Shown here: piece by piece, positions 1-10,139 of the stretch
How positions within the stretch are numbered: the first letter of the stretch is position 1
How the letters are laid out: each line of letters begins with the position of its first letter
Assembly: GCF_047675955.1 (NCBI RefSeq)
Contig: NC_132916.1
Span: 70,983,481 to 71,047,480, forward strand
Length of the DNA stretch: 64,000 nt
Origin: Chlorocebus sabaeus
Taxonomy: Eukaryota; Chordata; Mammalia; Primates; Cercopithecidae
Direction: 5' to 3'
Notes under the pieces: generated by a model
Seen by the model: the letters and a program-made list of their open reading frames with translations, nothing else
Database searches by the model: none
What the model was told of the DNA's origin: nothing
Made by a program: the position numbers and the translations under genes

Positions 1-27
1 TAACAGAACACAGAGCAGTTTCTCAGA

Positions 28-33
28 AAGCTT
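28..33. other. HindIII site, once per monomer (representative)
   Basis: AAGCTT occurs at the same phase in most monomers, which would give the classical 172-bp HindIII ladder of African green monkey alpha satellite. Scattered monomers have lost it: AAACTTC near 4680, AAGATTC near 14637, AAGCATC near 2434, AAGCCTC near 39898, AATCTTC near 51922 and ATGCTTC near 52267. Those would give dimer-sized and larger bands. Confidence 0.9.
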
Positions 34-35
34 CT

Positions 36-53
36 TTCCAGTTTTGAACGGAA
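36..53. repeat. Dyad 1 of the monomer (representative)
   Basis: TTCCAGTTTTGAACGGAA can fold as TTCC/GGAA, a bulged A, GTT/AAC, and a TTG loop. It repeats at this phase in most monomers. The variant ATT...AAT (for example 2104-2112) changes both members of the same pair, G:C to A:T. Confidence 0.7.
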
Positions 54-58
54 GATAT

Positions 59-75
59 TTCCTTTTTCACCATAG
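59..75 (+). other. pJ-alpha box (representative; present in most monomers)
   Basis: TTCCTTTTTCACCATAG matches the pJ-alpha binding-site consensus TTCCTTTTYCACCRTAG at every position. In human alpha satellite this site and the CENP-B box are alternatives at the same place in the monomer (A-type versus B-type). Nearly every monomer here is A-type by this test. A recurring variant class has TTTTACACC, which breaks the Y position, and another class has CTATTTCACC. The binding protein is known biochemically; occupancy here is inference. Confidence 0.85.
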
Positions 76-85
76 CCCTGTATGG
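70..85. repeat. Dyad 2 of the monomer, overlapping the pJ-alpha box (representative)
   Basis: In the usual monomer (for example 242-257) this is CCATAG-CCCT-CTATGG, a perfect 6-bp inverted repeat with a 4-nt loop. Its left arm is the last six bases of the pJ-alpha box. An overlapping alternative, AGCCC-TCTAT-GGGCT (246-260), uses part of the same bases, so the two hairpins exclude each other. The copy at 70-85 has one mismatch (G at 80). Confidence 0.8.
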
Positions 86-120
86 GCTTCCAAATATCAC
101 TTTTCCAATTCCACAAGAAC

Positions 121-137
121 AGCCTTAGCGAAAGGCT
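121..137. repeat. Dyad 3 of the monomer (representative)
   Basis: AGCCTT-AGCGA-AAGGCT is a perfect 6-bp inverted repeat with a 5-nt loop. Flanking AAGA/TCTT could extend the stem across a 2-nt bulge. It is intact in most monomers. It is weakened in the AAGATCCTT class, where only CCTT/AAGG remains. Confidence 0.8.
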
Positions 138-344
138 TCTTGAAGGGAAAGATGTAACTCTCTGAGATGAATTAACAGAACACAGAGCAGTTTCTCCGAA
201 AGCTTCTTTCCGGTTTTGAACGGAAGATATTTCCTTTTTCACCATAGCCCTCTATGGGCTTCCAAATATCCCTTTGCCAATTCTATAAGAACAGCCTTAG
301 CGAAAGGCTTCTTGAAGGGAAAGATGTATCTCTGTGAGATTAAT

Positions 345-860
345 TAACAAAACACAGAGCAGTTTATCAGAAAGCTTCTTTCAAGTTTTGAACGGAAGAT
401 ATTTCCTTTTTCACCATTGCCTTCTAAGGGCTTCCAAATATCACTTTGAAAATTCCACAAGAACAGCCTTAGCGAAAGGTTTATTGAAGGGAAAGATGTA
501 ACTCTGTGAGATGAATTAACAGAACACAGAGCAGTTTCGCACAAGGCTTCTTTCCAGTTTTGAACGGAAGATATTTCCTTTTTCACCATAGCCCTCTATG
601 GTCTTCGAAATATCACTTTGCCAATTCCACAAGAACAGCCTTATCGAAAGGCTTCTTGAAGGGAAAGATGTAACTCTGTGAGATGAATTAATAGAACACA
701 GAGTAGTTTCTCAGAAAGCTTCTTTCCAGTTTTGAACGGAAGATATTTCCTTTTTCACCATAGCCCTCTATGGGCTTCCAAATATGCCTTTGCCAATTCC
801 ACAAGAACAGTCTTAGCGAAAGGCTTCTTGAGTGGAAAGATGTAACTCTGTGAGATGAAT
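345..860. repeat. Three-monomer cassette M1-M2-M3, copy 1
   Basis: M1 has TTTATCAG, TTCAAG, CATTGCCTTCTA and CTTTGAAAATTCC. M2 has CACAAGG and TATGGTCTTCG. M3 begins TAATAGAACACAGAGTAG and ends with an AATATGCC...AGTCTTAG half. The same three variants recur in this order across the window. Confidence 0.85.
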
Positions 861-958
861 TAACAGAACACAGAGCAGTTTCTCAGAAAGCTTCTTTCCA
901 GTTTTGAAAGGAAGATATTTCCTTTTTCACCATAGCCCTCTATGGGCTTCCAAATATC

Positions 959-3622
959 CCTTTGCCAATTCCACAAGAACAGCCTTAGCGAAAGTCTTCT
1001 TGAAGGGAAAGATGTATCTCTGTGAGATGAATTAACAGAACACAGAGCAGTTTATCAGAAAGCTTCTTTCAAGTTTTGAACGGAAGATATTTCCTTTTTC
1101 ACCATTGCCTTCTATGGGCTTCCAAATATCACTTTGAAAATTCCACAAGAACAGCCTTAGCGAAAGGCTTATTGAAGGGAAAGATGTAACTCTGTGAGAT
1201 GAATTAACAGAACACAGAGCAGTTTCTCACAAGGCTTCTTTCCAGTTTTGAACGGAAGATATTTCCTTTTTCACCATAGCCCTCTATGGTCTTCGAAATA
1301 TCACTTTGCCAATTCCACAAGAACAGCCTTAGCGAAAGGCTTCTTGAAGGGAAAGATGTAACTCTGTGAGATGAATTAATAGAACACAGAGTAGTTTCTC
1401 AGAAAGCTTCTTTCCAGTTTTGAACGGAAGATATTTCCTTTTTCACCATAGCCCTCTATGGGCTTCCCAATATCACTTTGTCAATTCCACAAGAACAGCC
1501 TTAGCGAAAGGCTTCTTGAAGGGATAGATGTAACTCTGTGAGATGAATTAACAGAACACAGAGCAGTTTCTCAGAAAGCTTCTTTCCAGTTTTGAACGGA
1601 AGATATTTCCTTTTTCACCATAGCCCTCTACGGGGTTCCAAATATCCCTTTGCCAATTCCACAAGAATAGCCTTAGCGAAAGGCTTCTTGAAGGGAAAGA
1701 TGTAACACTGTGAGATGAATTAACAGAACACAGAGCAGTTTCTCAGAAAGCTTCTTTCCAGTTTTGAACGGAAGATATTTCCTTTTTCAACATAGCCCTC
1801 TATGGGCTTCCTAATATCCCTTTGTCAATTCCAGAAGAACAGCCTTAGCGAAAGGCTTCTTGAAGGGAAAGATGTAACTCTGTGAGATGAATTAACAGAA
1901 CACAGAGCAGTTTCTCAGAAAGCTTCTTTCCAGCTTGAGCGGAAGATATTTCCTATTTCACCATAGCCCTCTATGGGCTTCCAAATATCACTTTGCCAAT
2001 TCCACAAGGACAGCCTTAGCGAAAGGCTTCTTGAAGGGAAAGATGTAACTCTGTGAGATGAATCAACAGAACGCAGAGCAGTTTCTCAGAAAGCTTCTTT
2101 CCAATTTTGAATGGAAGATATTTCCTTTTACACCATAGCCCTCTACGGGCTTCCAAATATCCCTTTGCCAATTCCAGAAGAAGATCCTTAGCGAAAGACT
2201 TCTTGAAGGGAAAGATGTAACGCTGTGAGATGAATTTACAGAACACAGAGCAGTTTCTCAGAAAGCTTCTTTCCAGTTTTGAACGAAAGATATTTCCTTT
2301 TTCACCATAGCCCTCTATGGGTTTCCAAATATCACTTTGCCAATTCCACAAGAACAGCCTTAGTGAAAGGCTTCTAGAAGGGAAAATGTAACTCTGTGAG
2401 ATGAATTAACAGAACACAGAGCAGTTTCTCAGAAAGCATCTTTCCAGTTTTGAACGGCAGATATTTCCTGTTTCACCATAGCCCTCTATGGGCTTCCAAA
2501 TATCCCTTTGCCATTTCCACAAGAACAGCCTTAGCGAAAGGCTTCTTGAAGGGAAAGATGTAACTCTGTGAGATGAATTAACAGAACACAGAGCAGTTTC
2601 TCAGAAAGCTTCTTTCCAGTTTTGAACGGAAGATATTTCCTTTTTCACCATAGCACTGTATTGGCTTCCAAATATCACTTTGCCAATTCCACATGAACAG
2701 CCTTAGCGAAAGGCTTATTGAAGGGAAAGATGTAACTCTGTGAGATGAATTAACAGAACACAGAGCAGTTTCTCAGAAAGCTTCTTTCCAGTTTTGAATG
2801 GAAGATATTTCCTTTTTCACCATAGCCCTCTGTGGGCTTCCAAATATCGCTTTGCCAATTCCAGAAGAACAGCCTTAGCGAAAGGCTTCTGGAAGGGAAA
2901 GATGTAACTCTGTGAGATGAATTTACAGAACACAGAACAGTTTCTCAGAAAGCTTCTTTACAGTTTTGAACGGAAGATATTTCCTATTTCACCATAGCCC
3001 TCGATGGGCTCCCATATATCCCCTTGTCAATTCCACAAGAATAGCCTTAGCGAAAGGCTTCTTGAAGGGATAGATGTAACTCTGTGAGATGAATTAACAG
3101 AACACAGAGCAGTTTCTCAGAAAGCTTCTTTCCAGTTTTGAACGGAAGTTAATTCCATTTTCAACATATACCTCTATGGGCTTCTAAATATGCCTTTGCC
3201 AATTCCACAAGAACAGCCTTAGCGAAAGGATTCTTGAAGGGAAAGATGTAACTCTGTGAGATGAATTAACAGAACACATCAGTTTCTCAGAAAGCTTCTT
3301 TCCAGTTTTGAACGGAAGATATTTCCTTTTTCACCATAACCCTCTATGGGCTTCCAAATATCACTTTGCTAATTCCACAAGAACAGCCTTAACGAAAGGC
3401 TTCTTGAAGGGAAGGATGTAACTCTGTGAGATGAATTAACAGAACACAGAGCAGTTTCTCACAAAGCTTCTTTCCAGTTTTGAACGGAATATATTTCCTT
3501 TTTCACCATAGCCCTCTATGGGCTTCTAAATATCCCTTTGCCAATTCCACAAGAGCAGCCTTAACGAAAGACTTCTAGAAGGGAAAGATGTAACTCTGTG
3601 AGATGAATTAACAGAACACAGA
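959..3622. repeat. Alpha-satellite block, same order as the right-hand repeat
   Basis: Satellite throughout. From about 1450 to 2500 the order of distinctive monomers equals that at about 46.3-47.35 kb, at a constant offset of 44851 bp. Shared markers are the CCAGCTTGAGCGG monomer (1932 versus 46783), GAATCAACAGAACGCAG (2061 versus 46912) and AAAGCATC (2434 versus 47285). From 2920 a GAATTTACAGAACACAGAACAG monomer and a TTAATTCC monomer follow, as near 47.6-48.0 kb. Divergence is visibly greater than between adjacent repeat copies, so this looks like an older copy of the same higher-order repeat. Confidence 0.75.
1033..1548. repeat. Three-monomer cassette M1-M2-M3, copy 2
   Basis: Lies exactly four monomers (688 bp) after copy 1 and shares its M1, M2 and M3 variants up to about 1463. 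The second half of M3 then changes to CCCAATATCACTTTGTC. This is a local four-monomer duplication with an exchange inside M3. Confidence 0.8.
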
Positions 3623-6600
3623 GCAGTTTCTCAGAAAGCTTCTTTCCAGTTTTGAACGGAAGATATTTCCTTTTTCACCATAGCCCTCAATGGGCTTCCA
3701 AATATCACTTTGCCAATTCCACAAGAAAAGCCTTAGCGAAAGGATTCTTGAAGGGAAAGATGTAACTCTGTGACATGAATTAACAGAAACAGAGCAGTTT
3801 CTCAGAAAGCTTCTTTCCAGTTTTGAACGGAAGATATTTCCTTTTTCACCATAGCCCTCTAGGGGCTTCCAAATATCCCTTGCCAATTCTACAATAACAG
3901 ACTTAGCGAAAGACTTCTGGAAGGGAAAGATGTAACTCTGTGAGGTGAATTAACAGAACACACAGCAGTTTCTCAGAAAGCTTCTTTCCAGTTTTGAACG
4001 GAAGATAATTCCTTTTTCACCATAGACCTCTATGGGCTTCCAAATATGCCTTTGCCAATTCCACAAGAACAGCCTTAGCGAAAGGCTTCTTGAAGGGAAA
4101 GATGAAACTCTGTGGGATGAATTAACCGAACCTAGAGCAGTTTCTCAGAAAGCTTCTTTCCAGTTTTGAACGGAAGATATTTCCTTTTTCACCATAGCCC
4201 TCTATGGGCTTCCAAATATCCCTTTGCCAATTCCACAAGAACAGTCTTAGGGAAAGGCTTCTTGAAGGGAAAGATGTAACTCTGTGAGATGAATTAACAG
4301 AACACAGAGCATTTTCTCAGAAAGCTTCTTTCCAGTTTTGAACGGAAGATATTTCCTTTTTCACCAAAGCCCTGTATGGGCTTCCAAATATCACTTTTCC
4401 AATTCCACAAGAACAGCCTTAGCGAAAGGCTTCTTGAAGGGACAGATGTAACTCTCTGAGATGAATTAACAGAACACAGAGCAGTTTCTCCGAAAGCTTC
4501 TTTCCAGTTTTGAACGGAAGATATTTCCTTTTTCACCATAGCCCTCTATGGGCTTCCAAATATTCCTTTGCCAATTCCACAAGAACAGCCTTAGCGAAAG
4601 GCTTCTTGAAGGAAAAGATGTAACTCTGTGAGATGAATTAACAGAACACAGAGCAATTTCTCAGAAAACTTCTTTCCAGTTTTGAAGCGAAGATATTTCC
4701 TTTTTCACCGTAGCCCTCTAGGTTCTTCCAAATATCACTTTGCCAATTACACAAGAACAGCCTTAGCGAAAGGCTTCTTGGTGGGAAAGATGTAACTCTG
4801 TGAGATGAATTAACAGAACACAGAGCAGTTTCTCAGAAAGCTTCTTTCCAGTTTTGAACGGAAGATATTTCCTTTTTCACCATAGCCCTCTATGGTCTTC
4901 GAAATATCACTTTGCCAATTCCACAAGAACAGCCTTAGCGAAAGGCTTCTTGAAGGGAAAGATGTAACTCTGTGAGATGAATTAATAGAACACAGAGTAG
5001 TTTCTCAGAAAGCTTCTTTCCAGTTTTGAACGGAAGATATTTCCTTTTTCACCATAGCTCTCTATGGGCTTCCAAATATGCCATTGCCAATTCCACAAGA
5101 ACAGCCTTAGCGAAAGGCTTCTTGAGGGGAAAGATGTAACTCTGTGAGATGAATTAACAGAACAGAGAGCAGTGTCTCAGAAAGCTTCTTTCCAGTTTTG
5201 AAGGGAAGATATTTCCTATTTCACGATAGCCCTCTATGGGCTTCCAAATATCCCTTTGCCAATTAAACAAGAACAGCCTTAGCGAAAGGCTTATTGAAGG
5301 GAAAGATGTAACTCTGTGAGATGAATTAACAGAACAGAGAGCAGTTTCTCAGAAAGCTTCTTTCCAGTTTTGAAGGGAAGATATTTCCTTTTTCACCATG
5401 GCCCTCTATGGGCTTCCAAATATCCCTTTGCCAATTCCACCAGAAGATCCTTAGCGAAAGGCTTCTTGAAGGGAAAGATGTAACTCTGTGAGATGAATTA
5501 ACAGAACACAGAGCAGTTTCTCAGAAAGCTTCTTTCCAATTTTGAATTTAAGATATTTCCTTTTACACCATAGCCCTCTATGGGCTTCCAAATATCCCTT
5601 TGCCAATTCCACAAGAAGATCCTTAGCGAAAGGCTTCTTGAAGGGAAAGATGTAACTCTTTGAGATGAATTAACAGAACACAGAGCAGTTTCTCAGAAAG
5701 CTTCTTTCCAGTTTTGAACGGAAGATATTTCCTTTTTCACCATAGCCCTCTCGGGGCTTCCAAATATCCCTTTGCCAATTCTACAAGAACAGACTTAGCG
5801 AAAGACTTCTTGAAGTGAAAGATGTAACTCTGTGGGATCAATTAACAGAACACAGAGAAGTTTCTCAGAAAGCTTCTTTCCAGTTTTGAACGGAAGATAA
5901 TTCCTTTTTCACCATAGACCTCTATGGGTTTCCAAATATGCCTTTTCCAATTCCACAAGAACAGCCTTAGCGAAAGGCTTCTTGAAGGGAAAGATGTAAC
6001 TCTGTGAGATGAATTAACAGAACACATAGCAGTTTCCCAGAAAGCTTCTTTTCAGTTTTGAACGGAAGATATTTCCTTTTTCACCATAGCCCTCTATGGG
6101 CTTCCAAATATGACTTTGTTAATTCCACAAGAACAGCCTTAACGAAAGGCTTCTTGAAGGGAAAGATGTAACTCTGTGAGATGAATTAACAGAACACAGA
6201 GCAGTTTCTCAGAAAGCTTCTTTCCAGTTTTGAACGGAAGATATTTCCTTTTTCACCATAGCCCTCTAAGGGCTTCCTAATATCCCTTTGCCAATTCCAC
6301 AAGAACAGCCTTATCGAAAGACTTCTTGAAGGGAAAGATGTAACTCTGTGAGATGAATTAACAGAACACAGAGCAGATTCTCAGAAAGCTTCCTTCCAGT
6401 TTTGAACGGAAGATATTTCCTTTTTCACCATAGCCCTCTATGGGCTTCCCAATATCACTTTGAAAATTCCACAAGAACAGCCTTAGCGAAAGGCTTCTAG
6501 AAGGGAAAATGTAACTCTGTGAGATGAAATAACAGAACACAGAGCAGTTTCTCAGAAAGCTTCTTTCCAGTTTTGAACGGAAGATATTTCCTTTTTCACC

Positions 6601-8113
6601 ATAGCCCTCAATGAGCTTCCAAATATCACTTTGCCAATTCCACAAGAACAGCCTTAGCGAAAGGCTTCTTGAAGGGTAAGATGTAACTCTGTGAGATGAA
6701 TTAACAGAACGCATAGCAGTTTCTCAGAAAGCTTCTTTCCGTTTTGAACGGAAGATATTTCCTTTTTCACCATAGCCCTCTATGGGCTTCCAAATATCAC
6801 TTTGCCAATTACACAAGAACAGACTTACAGAAAGGCTTCTTGAAGAGAAAGATGTAACTCTGTGAGATGAATTAACAGAACACAGAGCAGTTTCTCAGAA
6901 AGCTTCTTTCCAGTTTTGAACGGAAGATATTTCCTTTTTCACCATATCCCTCTATGGGCTTCCAAATATCCCTTTGCCATTTCCAGAAGAACAGCCTTAG
7001 CGAAAGGCTTCTTGAAGGGAAAGATGTAACTCTGTGAGATGAATTAACAGAACACAGAGCAGTTTCTCAGAAAGCTTCTTTCCAGATTTGAAGGGAAGAT
7101 ATTTCCTTTTTCACCATAGCACTGTTTGGGCTTCCAAATATCACTTTTTCCAATTCCACATGAACAGCCTTAGCGAAAGGCTTATTGAAGGGAAAGATGT
7201 AACTCTGTGACATGAATTAACAGAACACAGAACAGTTTCTCAGAAAGCTTCTTTCCAGTTTTGAATGGAAGATATTTCCTTTTTCACCATAGCCCTCTAT
7301 GGGCTTCCAAATATAGCTTTGCCAATTCCAGAAGAACAGCCTTAGCGAAAGGCTTCTTGAAGGGAAAGATGTAACTCTGTGAGATGAATTTACAGAACAC
7401 AGAACAGTTTCTCAGAAAGCTTCTTTACAGTTTTGAACGGAAGATATTTCCTATTTCACCATAGCCCTCGATGGGCTCCCAAATATCCCCTTGTCAATTC
7501 CACAAGAATAGCGTTAGCGAAAGGCTTCTTGAAGGGATAGATGTAACTCTGTGAGATGAATTAACAGAACACAGAGCAGTTTCTCAGAAAGCTTCTTTCC
7601 AGTTTTGAACGGAAGATATTTCCTTTTTCACCATAGATCTCTATTGGCTTCTAAATATCCCTTTGCCAATTCCACAAGAGCAGCCTTAACAAAAGACTTC
7701 TTGAAGGGAAAGATGTAACTCTGTGAGATGAATTAACAGAACACAGAGCAGTTTCTCAGAAAGCTTCTTTCCAGTTTTGAACGGAAGATATTTCCTTTTT
7801 CACCATAGCCCTGTATGGGCTTCCAAATATCACTTTGCCAATTCCACAAGAACAGCCTTAGCGAAAGGCTTCTTGAAGGGAAAGATGTAACACTGTGACA
7901 TGAATTAACAGAAACAGAGCAGTTTCTCAGAAAGCTTCTTTCCAGTTTTGAACGGAAGATATTTCCTTTTTCACCATAGACCTCTATGGGCTTCCAAATA
8001 TGCCTTTGCCAATTCCACAAGAACAGCCTTAGCGAAAGGCTCCTTGAAGGGAAAGATGTAATTCTGTGGGATGAATTAACCGAACATAGAGCAGTTTCTC
8101 AGAAAGCTTCTTT
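3623..8113. repeat. Long higher-order block, copy alpha
   Basis: It aligns with 15825-20658. The offset is 12202 bp as far as 4810, and 12545-12546 bp after that, because two monomers are missing here. Shared landmarks are the CTCAATGG and ACAGAAACAGAG monomers (3689, 3783), CGAACCTAGAG (about 4128), CTTGGTGGG (about 4779), TGAATTTAAG (about 5544), TTTCCGTTTTG (about 6738) and GCACTGTTTGGG (about 7110). The match ends near 8113, where the other copy has TTTACAG. Confidence 0.82.
4811..5154. repeat. Degenerate cassette: hybrid monomer plus M3, missing M1
   Basis: The monomer starting at 4811 has the ordinary CTCAGAAAGC first half and the M2 TATGGTCTTCG second half. The monomer at 4983 is M3 (TAATAGAACACAGAGTAG). 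In the homologous copies at 10140-10483, 17013-17356 and 25090-25433 two extra monomers stand here, the second being M1. The hybrid indicates a two-monomer deletion by unequal exchange in this copy. Confidence 0.75.
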
Positions 8114-8248
8114 CCAGTTTTGAACGGAAGATATTTCCTTTTTCACCATAGCCCTCTATGGGCTTCCAAATATCCCTTTGCCAATTCCACAAGAACAGTC
8201 TTAGGGAAAGGCTTCTTGAAGGGAAAGATGTAACTCTGTGAGATGAAT
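8114..8248. repeat. Alpha-satellite joining segment between two duplicated blocks
   Basis: Less than one monomer of ordinary satellite between the end of block alpha and the segment matching the window start. Part of a larger piece, 8046-8500, that recurs at 36401-36855. Confidence 0.75.
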
Positions 8249-9206
8249 TAACAGAACACAGAGCAGTTTCTCAGAAAGCTTCTTTCCAGTTTTGAACGGA
8301 AGATATTTCCTTTTTCACCATAGCCCTGTATGGGCTTCCAAATATCACTTTTCCAATTCCACAAGAACAGCCTTAGCGAAAGGCTTCTTGAAGGGAAAGA
8401 TGTAACTCTCTGAGATGAATTAACAGAACACAGAGCAGTTTCTCCGAAAGCTTCTTTCCGGTTTTGAACGGAAGATATTTCCTTTTTCACCATAGCCCTC
8501 TATGGGCTTCCAAATATCCCTTTGCCAATTCTATAAGAACAGCCTTAGCGAAAGGCTTCTTGAAGGGAAAGATGTATCTCTGTGAGATTAATTAACAAAA
8601 CACAGAGCAGTTTATCAGAAAGCTTCTTTCAAGTTTTGAACGGAAGATATTTCCTTTTTCACCATTGCCTTCTAAGGGCTTCCAAATATCACTTTGAAAA
8701 TTCCACAAGAACAGCCTTAGCGAAAGGTTTATTGAAGGGAAAGATGTAACTCTGTGAGATGAATTAACAGAACACAGAGCAGTTTCGCACAAGGCTTCTT
8801 TCCAGTTTTGAACGGAAGATATTTCCTTTTTCACCATAGCCCTCTATGGTCTTCGAAATATCACTTTGCCAATTCCACAAGAACAGCCTTATCGAAAGGC
8901 TTCTTGAAGGGAAAGATGTAACTCTGTGAGATGAATTAATAGAACACAGAGTAGTTTCTCAGAAAGCTTCTTTCCAGTTTTGAACGGAAGATATTTCCTT
9001 TTTCACCATAGCCCTCTATGGGCTTCCAAATATGCCTTTGCCAATTCCACAAGAACAGTCTTAGCGAAAGGCTTCTTGAGTGGAAAGATGTAACTCTGTG
9101 AGATGAATTAACAGAACACAGAGCAGTTTCTCAGAAAGCTTCTTTCCAGTTTTGAAAGGAAGATATTTCCTTTTTCACCATAGCCCTCTATGGGCTTCCA
9201 AATATC
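8249..9206. repeat. Long-range duplicated segment, second copy of 1-958
   Basis: Matches 1-958 through the same rare variants. It diverges after 9206, where the sequence continues CGCTTTTCCAATTCC. Confidence 0.88.
8593..9108. repeat. Three-monomer cassette M1-M2-M3, copy 3
   Basis: Copy 1 shifted by 8248 bp, with the same private variants (AACAAAACAC, TTTCGCACAAGG, CTTGAGTGG). Confidence 0.88.
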
Positions 9207-10139
9207 GCTTTTCCAATTCCAGAAGAACAGCCTTAGCGAAAGGCTTCTTGAAGGGAAAGATGTAACTCTGTGAGATGAATTAACAGAACAGAGAGCAGTG
9301 TCTCAGAAAGCTTCTTTCCAGTTTTGAAGGGAAGATATTTTCTATTTCACCATAGCCCTCTTTGGGCTTCCAAATATCCCTTTGCCAATTCCACAAGAAC
9401 AGCCTTAGCGTAAGGCTTTTTGAAGGGAAAGATGTAACTCTGTGAGATGAATTAACAGAACACAGAGCAGTTTCTCAGAAAGCTTCTTTCCAGTTTTGAA
9501 CGGAAGTTATTTCCTTTTACACCGTAGCCCTCTACGGGCTTCCAAATATCCCTTTGCCAATTCCACAAGAACAGCCTTAGCGAAAGGCTTCTTGAAGGGA
9601 AAGATGTAACTCTTTGAGATGAATTAACAGATCACAGAGCAGTTTCTCAGAAAGCTTCTTTGCAGTTTTGAACGGAAGATATTTCCTTTTTCACCATAGC
9701 CCTCTATGGGCTTCCTAATATCCCTTTGCCAATTTCACAAGAACAGCCTTAGCGAAAGGCTTTTTGAAGGGAAAGATGTAACTCTGTGAGATGAATTAAC
9801 AGAACACAGAGCAGTTTCTCAGAAAGCTTCTTTCCAATTTTGAATGGAAGATATTACCTTTTACACCATAGCCCTCTATGGGCTTCCAAATATCCCTTTG
9901 CCAATTCCACAAGAAGATCCTTAGCGAAAGGCTTCTTGAAGGGAAAGATGTAACTCTGTGAGATGAATTAACAGAACACAGAGCAGTTTCTCAGAAAGCT
10001 TCTTTCCAGTTTTGAACGGAAGATATTTCCTTTTTCACCATAGCCCTCTATGGGCTTCCAAATATCACTTTGCCAATTCCACAAGAACAGCCTTAGCGAA
10101 AGGCTTCTAGAAGGGAAAATGTAACTCTGTGAGATGAAT
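9207..10139. repeat. Alpha-satellite mosaic segment
   Basis: About five monomers, each of a type found elsewhere. These are a CAGTGTCTCAG/TTTTCTATTTC monomer (as near 21.84 kb), a CCGTAG/CTACGG monomer (9522-9537), a TCACAGAGCAG/TTTGCAG monomer (as near 13.93, 21.66 and 36.27 kb), and a TTACCTTTTACACC/AAGATCC monomer (as near 14.14 kb). Nothing other than satellite is present. Confidence 0.75.

Larger units (their letters stand above)
1..172 (-). repeat. Representative 172-bp alpha-satellite monomer
   Basis: First complete unit, used here as the numbering frame. In plus-strand order it holds a HindIII site AAGCTT at 28-33, a dyad at 36-53, a pJ-alpha-like box at 59-75, a second dyad overlapping the end of that box (70-85), a third dyad at 121-137, and a purine-rich stretch near 145-155. 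The next unit starts at 173. This unit has CTGTATGG where most have CTCTATGG, so one pair of the second dyad is broken here. Confidence 0.95.
1..958. repeat. Long-range duplicated segment, copy at window start
   Basis: This segment repeats at 8249-9206 (offset 8248 bp, 48 monomers). They share rare variants, including AACAAAACAC near 348, TTTCGCACAAGG near 533, TTATCGAAAGG near 642 and TTTTGAAAGG near 903. The match ends at 959, where CCC here corresponds to CGC in the other copy. Its left end lies outside the window. Confidence 0.88.

Noticed and set aside
344..589. Minus-strand open reading frame of 81 codons, and about 37 similar ones (60-118 codons) across the window
   Set aside because: They are read-through of the satellite monomer. 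All share the same peptide segments because they share the repeat, the 172-bp period is not a multiple of three, and identical frames recur only where the array is duplicated. There is no promoter, splice or ribosome-site context.
597..612. Possible CENP-B box around TATGGTCTTCGAAATATC
   Set aside because: Only the TTCG half matches; the CGGG half is absent (ATCACT follows).
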